A stretch of DNA of 64,000 bases from Verrucomicrobia bacterium UBA1200. GTDB taxonomy: Bacteria; Verrucomicrobiota; Kiritimatiellia; RFP12; UBA1067. A program made the position numbers and the translations under genes. Shown one piece after another: positions 44,415-53,645 of this stretch. The notes beneath the pieces are model-generated. The model made no database searches, had not been told where the DNA came from, and saw only the letters and a program-made list of their open reading frames with translations. The stretch spans positions 115,526 to 179,525 of the forward strand of contig DBXY01000022.1 of the NCBI GenBank assembly GCA_002309765.1. Direction: 5' to 3'. Position 1 is the stretch's first letter. Every line of letters begins with the position of its first letter.

Positions 44415-45542
44415 CTAACTCAATTCGGCCAGAACGGCATCGCACACCTCAAACCCTCTCGGGGTTAACCGCCAACCGTTGGGTATCGGTTCGGTTATTC
44501 CGTGTGCGGAAAGTTTTCTCAAAACCTTATCCCACGCCCGCAAGCGGTCGGCCAGAACAGGAAAGGCGGCTGCCGCCGCCGTTAAATCCAATCCCTCGCC
44601 CAAACGGAACCGGAAAAGCGTCCGCTCTACTGCGTCTTCTTCCGGGGTTAAACGGATGTCAGATTGGGCGGGCGGAATTTCACCGGACGCCAGCGCCCCG
44701 CCGTATTTCTTAAGGTCGGGCGCGTTAGTCCAACGGCGGTCGCCAAACCGCGACGCGGCGGCCGGCCCCAACCCCAAATAATCCTCCCCGTGCCAAACGG
44801 CCAGATTATGCCGACACTCGTAACCCGGCAAAGCGTAATTTGAAATTTCGTAGCGACGGTAACCCGCTTCGTTGAGCATAATGGTGGCTATCTTCAGCCG
44901 GTTCATAACCTGGTCGTCATCCGGCGTCGCTACCAACCCTTTGCCAATGCGATAGGACAGCACGGTATGCGGCTCCACCGACAACGCATAAACCGAAATA
45001 TGCTTTGGTGCGCACTCCAAAGCTTGCTCCAACGTGTAAAGCCATGATTCATCGGTTTCGCCGGGGAACCCGGTAATGAGGTCGATTCCGAAATTGTCCA
45101 GTCCGGCAGACTGCAACCGCCGCAGCAGGTCACGGGAAACCGAGGCCGTATGGCGTCGTCCCATATCGGCGAGAAGCCTATCATCAAAACTCTGCACCCC
45201 GACGCTTATGCGGTTAACGCCGACTTTTAACGCGGCGTCAATTACGGCGGACGAACAGTCGGCGGGGTTAGCCTCGATTGTCCACTCCTCCAAACCGACG
45301 ACGGGGAAAAACGGCGCGAACAATTCCGCCATTCGGGTCAAACCCTCGGCACCGAGCAACGTCGGGGTACCGCCGCCGAGATACCAGGTTCGCGGCACCT
45401 CACCGTCGGGATTGCGCAGGGAGAATTCGCGGCACAGCAACTCCGGGAACCCCGCCACCGTTGCCGCCGGGGCATACACGGAATAAAACCCGCAGTAAGC
45501 GCATTTGCGGACGCAAAACGGGATATGGCAATAAAGGTGCAC
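44415..45542 (-). CDS. hemW: HemW-like radical SAM protein (coproporphyrinogen III oxidase family)
   Basis: 375 residues. The radical-SAM cluster 'CVRKCAYC' has Cys at 10, 14 and 17; 'YLGGGTPTLL' follows at ~55, and 'GVNRISVGVQSF' and 'ITGFPGET' complete the SAM domain. Length and cysteine spacing fit HemW (heme chaperone) rather than the longer oxygen-independent HemN. Heme delivery would suit the diheme proteins encoded at 26-32 kb. The start is a GTG at 45542, eight bases after the stop of the parvulin gene, with a weak ribosome site. Last gene of the nrnA-parvulin-hemW operon, convergent with the iorAB-yfcE genes. Confidence 0.88.
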   Translation of the reverse strand: MHLYCHIPFCVRKCAYCGFYSVYAPAATVAGFPELLCREFSLRNPDGEVPRTWYLGGGTPTLLGAEGLTRMAELFAPFFPVVGLEEWTIEANPADCSSAVIDAALKVGVNRISVGVQSFDDRLLADMGRRHTASVSRDLLRRLQSAGLDNFGIDLITGFPGETDESWLYTLEQALECAPKHISVYALSVEPHTVLSYRIGKGLVATPDDDQVMNRLKIATIMLNEAGYRRYEISNYALPGYECRHNLAVWHGEDYLGLGPAAASRFGDRRWTNAPDLKKYGGALASGEIPPAQSDIRLTPEEDAVERTLFRFRLGEGLDLTAAAAAFPVLADRLRAWDKVLRKLSAHGITEPIPNGWRLTPRGFEVCDAVLAELS

Positions 45543-45550
45543 CGCCAGTA

Positions 45551-46615
45551 TTATTCAAAAACCATGTCAGGATAAAGGAAGCAGGTAACCTTGGCCGATT
45601 TAAGCAGCGATTGGTAATACTCCTTCTTCGCGGCGGCAAATTTGTTGGAACGGATAGTATCCATGATCTTTTTTCGGTTGATCGGTACCTGCCGGATCAG
45701 AATGTGGGACACTCGCGCGGTTTCGGGCGCCTCCGGCGTGGTATCGGTGGCGGCAACCGCCGGAGTGCGGGCGGTAACCTTCATGATGTGGAAACCGGCA
45801 TTGGATTGCAGCACCGGGCTAAGCTCTCCGATCGGCATCGAAAACGCCAGCTTATCCATCTCCTTGGAGGTAAGGTTGCCGTGCCGAATCTCGCCAATGT
45901 CGCCGCCCTTGTCCTTGCTGCGCTGGCACTCGGAGTATTTCTTTGCCATCTCCTCGAAATTCGCGCCCTCCACCAGCTTTTTCCGAAGGTCCTCCATAAA
46001 GACCCGCTTCTGCTCGTTGGTGGCCTGAATCTCGGCGATTACCTTGTCAATCTCTTCGTTGTGGATACCGATGGAGATGCCGACCTTCTGTTCGAACAGC
46101 TTGTCGATAACCAACCCGTCCTCAAATTCGCGGTGCATCTGCTCCGGCGGCAACGGTCCGTTGTTGAAGAAATCGTTGGTGGTCATATTACGCGATTTGA
46201 GGGTCTGCGCCAACAAGTTAAGCCCCTTCACCCGGTCGCGGTCGGTAACGGTGATGGAAGACTTGCGGGCCTCGTCCATTGTGAGCGTCTTCATCACGAA
46301 AGCGCTTATCGAGCGCTTGCGGAAGAACGCCTTGGCGTCCTCCAAACGATTGGACGGAATAATCAGGTGGTTCTGCTTAATGTCCTGGTTCATGTAGCCC
46401 ATCGCGCGGCGTTCCATCTCTTCCCAGGTGAGCGGAGTGTCGTTGACCATCGCCACCACGTAATCCGGCGGGGGGTCTTGATTAACTGCCGCCTCTTTCT
46501 CGGCGTTCTGCGGGGCGGATTTCGGGCAACCCGTCAACAACGCGCCGCCAACCAGCGTCGCAAAAAAAGCCGCAAATATCGGAAACATCGGTTTATGGTC
46601 AGGTCGGGCGTTCAT
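45551..46615 (-). CDS. Lipoprotein peptidyl-prolyl isomerase of the parvulin/SurA type
   Basis: 354 residues. Lipobox 'LTGC' with Cys at 30 predicts anchoring in the envelope. A chaperone-like helical N-terminal region (~60-190, 'PLTWEEMERRAMG') precedes a parvulin core (~200-290: 'FEEMAKKYSECQRSKDKGGD', 'GFHIMKV'). The usual first strand ('xSHILI') is missing before the core and appears instead after it (~298, 'ARVSHILI'), an odd arrangement. It should fold exported proteins, perhaps the surface solenoids. AGGAG lies six bases before the ATG; it sits between nrnA and hemW in one operon. Confidence 0.8.
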   Translation of the reverse strand: MNARPDHKPMFPIFAAFFATLVGGALLTGCPKSAPQNAEKEAAVNQDPPPDYVVAMVNDTPLTWEEMERRAMGYMNQDIKQNHLIIPSNRLEDAKAFFRKRSISAFVMKTLTMDEARKSSITVTDRDRVKGLNLLAQTLKSRNMTTNDFFNNGPLPPEQMHREFEDGLVIDKLFEQKVGISIGIHNEEIDKVIAEIQATNEQKRVFMEDLRKKLVEGANFEEMAKKYSECQRSKDKGGDIGEIRHGNLTSKEMDKLAFSMPIGELSPVLQSNAGFHIMKVTARTPAVAATDTTPEAPETARVSHILIRQVPINRKKIMDTIRSNKFAAAKKEYYQSLLKSAKVTCFLYPDMVFE

Positions 46616-46642
46616 AAGGCACTCCTCAGATTTACGAAAGAA

Positions 46643-47632
46643 TTACTGGTACTCCTTGAGCCACTGCTGCAGGCCCTTCAAGAAAAGGTTTTTGGCCTCC
46701 GCCATATCGGCGGCAATCGTGCATCCGGCGGCGCGGTTGTGGCCGCCGCCGCCGAATCTCGCCGCCAGGTCCGAAGCGTTGTATGGCGCACGGGTACGGA
46801 TGCTGATCCGGGTTTCGGGTTTGCTAACCGCGCCGTAGAAAAAGATCGCCACCCGGTTACCGGCCACGCTACGCGGGATATCCACCACATCTTCGACATC
46901 CGCCTTGTGGCCGCCGGTCTCCTTAAAGTCTGCCGCCTCAAGAGTTATGGTGGCAATGGCACCGTCAGCGGTGAAATCGAGGGTCTGATATGCGCGGCGT
47001 TTCAGCTCGATCGCCGGAAGCGGAAAAGCGCAATAAAGCCGGTCGTTTATATAGGCGGTGCGAACGCCGCAGGAAATCAAATCGGCTCCGCAGCGCAAGG
47101 TGGACGGCGCAGTGGATTCGTAAGCGAAGCGCCCGGTGTCGGTCACCACCGCCACCCACAACGCCTCGGCGGTGATACGGTCGAGCGGCCAGCGGGCGGA
47201 ACGGAACAGCTTCCAAATAATCTCACCGGTGGACGACGCATTGCCTTCCACGTGGTTGAGGTCGGCGAAACGGGTGTTGGTGGCGTGATGGTCAATGCAG
47301 ATTTTCCGCGGGCAAGCGTCGAACAATTCCCGAACCCGGTTGGGAATCCGGTCGGACGAAGCGCAATCCACCGCCACCGCGAGATCGAAAACCATTCCCT
47401 CGCACTCTTCCGGGGTTTTCAGTTTCTCGATACCTTCCAGAAAACCCGGACCGCCGAAACCATTCCTGTCGGCGGTCACCCCCACCGCCGGAATTCCGTT
47501 CCGGCTCAACTGGTGAGCCAAAGCGATAACACAACCCAAGGCATCTCCGTCCGGACGCACATGCCCGGTAATCATCACCCGACGCGCCCCCCGCAGCGCT
47601 TCCAAAACCGATTTGATGGTATCGTTCCTCAT
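46643..47632 (-). CDS. nrnA: Bifunctional oligoribonuclease/PAP phosphatase NrnA (DHH family)
   Basis: About 329 residues. It degrades short RNA oligomers and pAp. The DHH motif set is clear: 'VRPDGDALG' (~32), a central Asp, and 'CIDHHATN' (~110). The C-terminal DHHA1 domain ends 'GGGGHNRAAGC' (~300). The ATG at 47632 has AAAGGGA upstream; the longer frame uses TTG. First gene of the operon and preceded by a good promoter. Confidence 0.9.
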   Translation of the reverse strand: MRNDTIKSVLEALRGARRVMITGHVRPDGDALGCVIALAHQLSRNGIPAVGVTADRNGFGGPGFLEGIEKLKTPEECEGMVFDLAVAVDCASSDRIPNRVRELFDACPRKICIDHHATNTRFADLNHVEGNASSTGEIIWKLFRSARWPLDRITAEALWVAVVTDTGRFAYESTAPSTLRCGADLISCGVRTAYINDRLYCAFPLPAIELKRRAYQTLDFTADGAIATITLEAADFKETGGHKADVEDVVDIPRSVAGNRVAIFFYGAVSKPETRISIRTRAPYNASDLAARFGGGGHNRAAGCTIAADMAEAKNLFLKGLQQWLKEYQ

Positions 47633-47663
47633 CAGTCCCTTTCCCAACTCAAAGATAAAGGTA

Positions 47664-47692
47664 ATGATAACCTAAAAAACCGGAAAAATCAA
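47664..47692 (-). promoter_or_regulatory. Sigma-70-type promoter for nrnA-parvulin-hemW
   Basis: On the minus strand TTGATT (complement of 47687-47692), a 17-base spacer and TATCAT (complement of 47664-47669). The leader is about 25 bases. Confidence 0.6.
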
Positions 47693-47749
47693 GTGTCATC
47701 TGCGGAACGGGGGGCTAACTTGTAGGTAAGGCACGGGGACACGCTTTTC

Positions 47750-49240
47750 TTAATTGTTTACCCACCAGCCGGGAGAGACCTGATAGTTCAGGAAGCCGGT
47801 ATCGAGGTAGTCGTCCACCTTCATGTCCTGCCCGACCAGACGCAGGGAACGCTGGAAGGAGACATCGTGCGATACGGGCGACCCCCACGCCGCGAATGCG
47901 GCACCCGTGTACATCTTCTGCCAATTGCGTCCGAATAGATGATGCCACGTTGTCTCGATGAACCCGAATCCGCCAATCTTGACGATATGGTCCGCCATCG
48001 ACTTCATCGACTTGTCGTTCTCCCACGGACAGCAGGCGACCGAGAACCCATGTTCCTTGAAGTAGGTCATCGTGGGCCAATCGGTCAGTGGGCCTTTATC
48101 ATGTTGCGCGGTGTCCTGATACTGCCAATCGCAGATGATGATGTCCTTGGGAAGTTTGTCGAGTATCGCCCCCGTCCCCTTGTTGCCGCATACGGTAAAG
48201 CCCTTCCAGCGTGGATCCGCCTGGTCGAGCAGCATGTCGTGCCACATCATCGCGCGCGCCCCCCGCGACTTGACGAACTCCGCCAAACCGGAGATGTGCT
48301 TCAACACCAGTTCTTCGTTCGGCGTCTTGACGCACTCCGGGCAGGTCTGCCGATCCGCTTCGTCGCAACCGATATGGAAATAAGGGGGATTGCCGAAGTT
48401 CTCGTGCATCTCGGCGATCAGCTCGCGCAGAACGCGCTGTGTCTCGGGATTCGAGAGACACCAGTTCCATCCTCCCGGCTCGAACAGTGGTTCGTATTCG
48501 GGATGGATATCGAGCACGCTGTGTTTGATCGTGCAGCCGCGTGCGGCAGAGGCATGGCCGTAACAGTTGATCTGCGGGATTAGCGTGATGCCGATGTCTT
48601 TTCCGATGGCGACAAGACGGCTGACCTCCGCCTTGGTCATGTTCGCCTGCGGCCATGGCCACCAAGGATGCTTCTCGCTCTTGTACATCCCCCACGGCTC
48701 GATGATCGCGTAGTTGAACTTCATCAGCGCCGCAAGACGGATGGCGCGTTCAATCTGCTGCGGACGCACCTCCGGGAACCAACAGAAATGGATGGCGCGG
48801 AACGAAAGATGCGGCGCGTCGGAGATTTTCAATGTCGGGAGAAGCATTCCCTCCGTCTTGACTGTACCGCGCTTCGCGATCGCAATCTGCCGCAGCGTGT
48901 AGGTGGCCCACCGCGTTCCCGCCAAGGTACGCGCACTGATCTTCACGCCATCCGCGTTCACCTCCGCCGCGTACGCCTCGTCGCCCGCCTGCAAGGCGAG
49001 TCCGGTCGTCCCTCCCGCCACCTTCGGGGAATGCGCCCCGTACCACTCGGCAAAATGGGCCTTCACCCACTCCGCCGCGGCGGGATCGGGACACTCCACC
49101 GTGGCGGTGATGGTGTCGTCAAACGCCACCCAATTGCTTTTATCCCATGAGAAAGTCTGCGCCGCTACTGCCGTCAGGCAGAGTGACAACTGTAACGCGG
49201 CCGCCGCCGCGACCGTACCGATCATCCTATTCGTTTTCAT
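47750..49240 (-). CDS. Exported GH20-type beta-N-acetylhexosaminidase-like hydrolase
   Basis: About 496 residues. The start at 49240 follows AAAGGA; the longer frame is rejected. A signal peptide ends 'AVAAQ'. An N-terminal GH20b-like domain (~30-140) precedes the barrel. The Asp-Glu pair that defines GH20 is in 'YFHIGCDEAD' (~290), where Glu protonates and Asp orients the N-acetyl group. 'SFRAIHFCWFPEV' and 'LIPQINCYGHAS' are other strands. It should release terminal N-acetylhexosamine. Third gene in an MBL-GH2-GH20 transcript. Confidence 0.82.
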   Translation of the reverse strand: MKTNRMIGTVAAAAALQLSLCLTAVAAQTFSWDKSNWVAFDDTITATVECPDPAAAEWVKAHFAEWYGAHSPKVAGGTTGLALQAGDEAYAAEVNADGVKISARTLAGTRWATYTLRQIAIAKRGTVKTEGMLLPTLKISDAPHLSFRAIHFCWFPEVRPQQIERAIRLAALMKFNYAIIEPWGMYKSEKHPWWPWPQANMTKAEVSRLVAIGKDIGITLIPQINCYGHASAARGCTIKHSVLDIHPEYEPLFEPGGWNWCLSNPETQRVLRELIAEMHENFGNPPYFHIGCDEADRQTCPECVKTPNEELVLKHISGLAEFVKSRGARAMMWHDMLLDQADPRWKGFTVCGNKGTGAILDKLPKDIIICDWQYQDTAQHDKGPLTDWPTMTYFKEHGFSVACCPWENDKSMKSMADHIVKIGGFGFIETTWHHLFGRNWQKMYTGAAFAAWGSPVSHDVSFQRSLRLVGQDMKVDDYLDTGFLNYQVSPGWWVNN

Positions 49241-49362
49241 GTCATCCTTTCGTTCGTTCCGTGGACACAGAGCCGTTACAGGCACGGCTCGTCCCAACAT
49301 AGGTAAAGCTTTCCTAAACTGAAGATTCCGTCCTGTTACGTCTGACGGCGCAGGAGAAACTT

Positions 49363-52104
49363 TCAGTTTCTGTTCATCATGTCTTTCGTATCGGCATCAA
49401 GCCTGACGGCTTCCTCCGTTTCGACTGTTTTGCCCGAAAGAAAGATGTTTTCAAACCAGTTCATGCCGACCTTCCACTTCGGCTTAAACGCTTCCGACGC
49501 GGCATAACGCCATAACGTACGACGGAAAAGCCTCGCGCCAGTGTTGTTGGCATCGAGATTGAGCCCGCACGCGATCAATCGGCCCTGGCCAACCTGCACT
49601 TCGAAGAACGGCGAGATAAAATAAGAATGATGAAGATCCGGCACCACCGTAATGATCGGGCGGAAGTCCTTTGGCAGGCCCTCCAGACGATACGCGACCG
49701 CATTTTGTTTGCCGTAGGAAAAGAGCTGACGCCAGAACTCGTCGAGCCAATAGTCGCAACCCGTAGGCGCAAGAGCCGGATGGTCAGCGTCAATCACAGC
49801 ACCGAAACCAATGTGCTTTCGGTTTGTAGCGAAAAGTCCGGTGGACCAGTAGATCGGCATAAACGTCGTGATGTCGCTCTTGGCACTTTTACCGGTGTAA
49901 ATCACACGCCCGCCCGTCGCGAGAGCCTTCCCCGCCTCATCCGGATCGGCCGTCACGATAACACCATCCGGCGGCGGTTCCCCAACCGGAATACGCGGCA
50001 ACACGTAGATGCGCCATGAGTTGTCACCGAAACGGAGTTCCGCACGGCACGGGGCGGAGAACGATTCCAAAGGAACGGAAATACTCCCAAGCTCCGCGAG
50101 TTCGCCGGAAGGTATCGGCCGCTTCGCCGTAACCCAACCCCCATGGATTCCAAACTCCCAACGCCAACGCGTCCCTTCCGGGATCTCACCCGCAAGACTG
50201 TTGCGAACGAGAAGCCGCGCCGTAAAGGTTTCGTTGGATGTCCAAAGAAACTTGGCGAAAGTGGCGAGGCACGGGACGGGTCGCATCAGATTAGAAAACG
50301 GCGGCACTTCCCCCAGCGCAGGTTTCGCGTCGAAGAAGGCATCGTACCAACCGATCAGTGCCTCGCCTTGCCCGGTGTAGTCGCGCAGATCAAGATACGT
50401 GATGCCATTGCACGAAGGGGTACGAAGAAAACCTTCCGTCTCCAGCTTGTACAAGTGACGGCTCGTCTGCATGGAGGCGGAGTGGAATTCGCGCGCGAAA
50501 CGGAAAGTGTTGTTCGAGACTGCGGCCTCGCGGAAGGCGGGCCAACGCCAGGGGACGAGAAGACCGTTAAACTTGGGGATCTGCTCGTCCCAGACTGGAT
50601 AGACCGGCCACTGCCCGATCTCGTGCGCGATCACGGGGATTGGGGCTTTCGAATAGACAGGCTCATAATCATAGTCCGCTCCGCCGCCAAGTTTGCCGCG
50701 CGTCGCGCCGATGCCGGGATAGTGGTGCGTCACCATGAAGTCATCGCTCGGAGTGACTTTACGCGCGGTGGAACACATTGTGAGCCGTCGCGGATCGTAA
50801 GCCTTATGTTCTGACATCCACTTGTCGAGCGCATCAAAATTGCAGAATCCCAATTCGTTGCCGAATGTGGTGGCGACCATCGAGGGGTGGTTGCCATAGG
50901 TGTCGGAAACGGCCTTCAACTCGCGTCGCAACCAGTCGTCAAGCGCATCATTGCCGTACCCAGCGAAACTCGTTGGATATCCGTTTTCGTTCCAATAGCC
51001 GAGCTCGCAGAAAACCATCATGCCAAGTTCGTCGGCCGCCTCGAACGCGGCGGCGGGTGGCGTCCATGTGTGGAGCTGAATCGCGTTCATACCGTTGTTG
51101 CGTTCGATGTTCAGGACGCGCATCCATTCGCGTTTGGTCATATCGGGATGACCGGTGAGCGGGAAGGCGCAGTTGTCGATGTCGGCGCGGACGAAGAGGG
51201 CGCGGCCGTTTAGCATGAGTCGGTTACCCTTGTGCCCGATTGTCCTGAAACCGAAGCGCACGGTCTTTTCAAGACCGCTTTTCGCGTCGCGGAATGCGAC
51301 GGTATAGAGACGCGGATTGAACTCGTCCCACGCCTGCGGTTCCTCCGCGAGCGAGGCGGTCACCATAACCCGCCCTTTGGCATAAGGCGACGGGGCTGTT
51401 TCGAATCCGGTGAAGGTAAGCGAGTCCGAGGTTATGCCCGCCACATCGGCGACGAAACCATCGGGCAATTCAAAACGCACTTTGCGACCGGCGGGAAAGT
51501 CGGCAAAAACACGAACCGAATCGAGCGGGTTCACCTCACGCAGTTCGATTTTTCCGATTGCGCCGTTCCAGACGGATTGCATCCATTCGCTGTAGCCGTG
51601 CGCCTTCATCGCCACACCGTACCGTTTTGTGTTGTCGATCTCAATTTCCAAACGGTGCTCGCCCGGCGCAAGGGCGCCGGCTGGAATTCGGTGGACGTGG
51701 GGCGTGCCGAGGGAGTCGCTGAAGCCAAAATCTCGTCCGTCGATCTTCAGTCGGCTCGCCCACATCACGCGTTCAAGGAACACTTCGAGCGGTTTGGCGA
51801 CATCCTCGGCGGAAAGCGAAATCGTGCGTGAATAAACCGCCGTACCGTAGTACTTGTAACGTCGGGCGAGACCGGTCTTGGCGGTACGCTCGGTGTAGGC
51901 GGCAAAGTGCGCGGGTGTCTGGAGCGTACCTAATCCGGCATCGGCAAGCGTGCCGGGCAAACGCGCCTTGCCCGTGAAGTTCGTCCCGGCACAATCCCAT
52001 TCCCCCGAAAGGTCGAGACAGAACGGTTGCGCATAGACCGACATGCACATCGCCGCATAAAGCACAAATGCGGTGACGATAATGTTGTTGGCAATCCGTT
52101 TCAT
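49363..52104 (-). CDS. Exported GH2 glycosidase of unknown specificity
   Basis: About 913 residues. The start at 52104 uses the same AAAGGATGAC-ATG context as the GH20 gene. A signal peptide ends 'VYAQP'. The jelly-roll ('LSGEWDCAGTNFTGKARLPGT'-type start), immunoglobulin-like and barrel domains occur in order, with acid/base Glu in 'TFGNELGFCNF' (~413) and probable nucleophile Glu in 'VIAHEIGQWP' (~493). A C-terminal accessory region (~640-913) follows. Family members are beta-galactosidases, glucuronidases or mannosidases; nothing here fixes which. Middle gene of the operon. Confidence 0.8.
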   Translation of the reverse strand: MKRIANNIIVTAFVLYAAMCMSVYAQPFCLDLSGEWDCAGTNFTGKARLPGTLADAGLGTLQTPAHFAAYTERTAKTGLARRYKYYGTAVYSRTISLSAEDVAKPLEVFLERVMWASRLKIDGRDFGFSDSLGTPHVHRIPAGALAPGEHRLEIEIDNTKRYGVAMKAHGYSEWMQSVWNGAIGKIELREVNPLDSVRVFADFPAGRKVRFELPDGFVADVAGITSDSLTFTGFETAPSPYAKGRVMVTASLAEEPQAWDEFNPRLYTVAFRDAKSGLEKTVRFGFRTIGHKGNRLMLNGRALFVRADIDNCAFPLTGHPDMTKREWMRVLNIERNNGMNAIQLHTWTPPAAAFEAADELGMMVFCELGYWNENGYPTSFAGYGNDALDDWLRRELKAVSDTYGNHPSMVATTFGNELGFCNFDALDKWMSEHKAYDPRRLTMCSTARKVTPSDDFMVTHHYPGIGATRGKLGGGADYDYEPVYSKAPIPVIAHEIGQWPVYPVWDEQIPKFNGLLVPWRWPAFREAAVSNNTFRFAREFHSASMQTSRHLYKLETEGFLRTPSCNGITYLDLRDYTGQGEALIGWYDAFFDAKPALGEVPPFSNLMRPVPCLATFAKFLWTSNETFTARLLVRNSLAGEIPEGTRWRWEFGIHGGWVTAKRPIPSGELAELGSISVPLESFSAPCRAELRFGDNSWRIYVLPRIPVGEPPPDGVIVTADPDEAGKALATGGRVIYTGKSAKSDITTFMPIYWSTGLFATNRKHIGFGAVIDADHPALAPTGCDYWLDEFWRQLFSYGKQNAVAYRLEGLPKDFRPIITVVPDLHHSYFISPFFEVQVGQGRLIACGLNLDANNTGARLFRRTLWRYAASEAFKPKWKVGMNWFENIFLSGKTVETEEAVRLDADTKDMMNRN

Positions 52105-52164
52105 GTCATCCTTTCGTTCATGCCTGTCTGTGGAGCCCCTCTCGTCACTCTTCACTCGTCACTC

Positions 52165-53439
52165 TTATCTCTTCTCCGTGGTCTTAAAGTCGTAAGCGCC
52201 GAGAATGCGGTTGGATTCGTCAGCGGCGGTAACCATCATCAGTTGGTAGGTCTTGCCGTCTGGCGCCACGTCCACCACCACATGAGCGCCCTCGAACGAC
52301 TCGGGCGCGATCTCCTTCAGCCATGGTTCGGCGGCATCCGCCTCCCGGCGCAGTTTCGGGAACATACCCGGCGCGTATAGGCACGGCCACTTGGCCTGTG
52401 TGAGTCTGCGCATGGTGGGACGGTTCATGTGCTGAGCATGCCACACGCCCGCCAGAACCACCCGCGCCTTGAGCGCGTTCACGAGCGAGAGCGGCATCGT
52501 GTGATGGCCGTGATGGTTGGCCTTGGCCACATCAACCTGCGGACACTCCGGAGCGAGCGCGTCCTCGATGTCCGCACGCGTTCCATCCTCCCTTTTCACA
52601 CCGCCGGAGAAGTCGCCCGCCGTGAAATAACGGAAGTCGCCCAGCGAAAGTACCATGCCAATCGAAAGCGCGTTTTCATCAAACCCTTTGCGCGTACCCT
52701 TCGCGCCGGCTAAAGTTCCCAAATCGAGAACCGTGCCATCGCGCTTGAGCACGCATCCCCGCGCACAAAGCGGCGTGTACCCGAAAGCCGCGCATCCGCC
52801 GTGGAGGAGACGGATCTGGTCCGACCCTTTCTCCAAACGAAAGCGCTCCACCTTGATGCCCCTTCGTTCTATCTCTTCGTAAACGAGCCGAGTGTGTTCC
52901 ACCGTCCGTTCGTCGAACGATCCCGCACGCGGTGCCGGATCGTCCATATCGGGCCATGACCTGTCAATGAACGTGCCGAAGTCGATATAGTCCATCGCCT
53001 CTCCGATACCGCTCAGCCAATATTTGCCGTTCGCGCTCTTTCGCACACCGGATTCGGGGTGTCCCGCATGGTCGCTGTGATAGTGCGTAAGCAGGAAGTA
53101 ATCGACCTTCTTACCGTTGGGGTTCTCTCGTAGAATGTAGCGGGCGGCCCATTCTCCGGCGCGGCGGGAGTCGTCAGGGAGGTGCGGCGTCACATCGCGT
53201 CCGGCGAATGTGTAGTCGCCGCAGTCAATCAGGAGCGAGGTACCGTCGGGAAACACGTGGAAGGTGGTTTCCGCTCGCCCGTTGTAGAGGATATGGATAC
53301 GGAAATGGCCTTTCTCCCATTTCGGCAAGGTTCCGCCCGCGAGCGGATGCCGCGCCATCTCGGCCCAAACGTCCATGCCCGACCCCCAAATCCCAGCAGC
53401 CGCGACTCCTTGCGAAAGAAACGTTCGTCTGTCAATCAT
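52165..53439 (-). CDS. Tat-exported metallo-beta-lactamase-fold hydrolase
   Basis: About 424 residues. Twin-arginine motif 'DRRTFLSQG' within the first ten residues, then a hydrophobic 'GVAAAGIWG'. The zinc site is 'LLTHYHSDHAGH' (~118), with further His/Asp in 'TAGDFSGG' and 'NHHGHH'. The fold resembles the ComEC/Rec2-type hydrolase group; the substrate could be a phosphodiester or an ester and is unknown. The ATG at 53439 follows GGGAG by six bases. First gene of the operon with GH2 and GH20. Confidence 0.78.
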   Translation of the reverse strand: MIDRRTFLSQGVAAAGIWGSGMDVWAEMARHPLAGGTLPKWEKGHFRIHILYNGRAETTFHVFPDGTSLLIDCGDYTFAGRDVTPHLPDDSRRAGEWAARYILRENPNGKKVDYFLLTHYHSDHAGHPESGVRKSANGKYWLSGIGEAMDYIDFGTFIDRSWPDMDDPAPRAGSFDERTVEHTRLVYEEIERRGIKVERFRLEKGSDQIRLLHGGCAAFGYTPLCARGCVLKRDGTVLDLGTLAGAKGTRKGFDENALSIGMVLSLGDFRYFTAGDFSGGVKREDGTRADIEDALAPECPQVDVAKANHHGHHTMPLSLVNALKARVVLAGVWHAQHMNRPTMRRLTQAKWPCLYAPGMFPKLRREADAAEPWLKEIAPESFEGAHVVVDVAPDGKTYQLMMVTAADESNRILGAYDFKTTEKR

Positions 53440-53592
53440 GTTCATCTCCCTTTCTACGCAGATTACCCGCTTTTCAAATCGGAATTAATTATGATAATAC
53501 CAAAAAATTGTTAAAAGGGGAATACTTTATCCAACAAAAAAAGATTATCATTTCGCCAAAAACCGGCTGTTTGCCCAAATATTGGGTCATAA

Positions 53593-53618
53593 AAGGGGAC
53601 TTGGACAAGTGGACAACT
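53593..53618. repeat. Decayed 8-bp-period repeat
   Basis: GGGGACTTGGACAAGTGG then ACAACTCC: units of 8 bases with TTGTCCAx on the minus strand, like those at 56091-56122. Confidence 0.4.
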
Positions 53619-53645
53619 CCATCTGACGCTGAAAAAAGGAAGCCA

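Noticed and set aside
45278..47725. 815-codon plus-strand frame antisense to hemW, parvulin and nrnA
   Set aside because: Spans three well-supported genes on the other strand; composition of a shadow frame.
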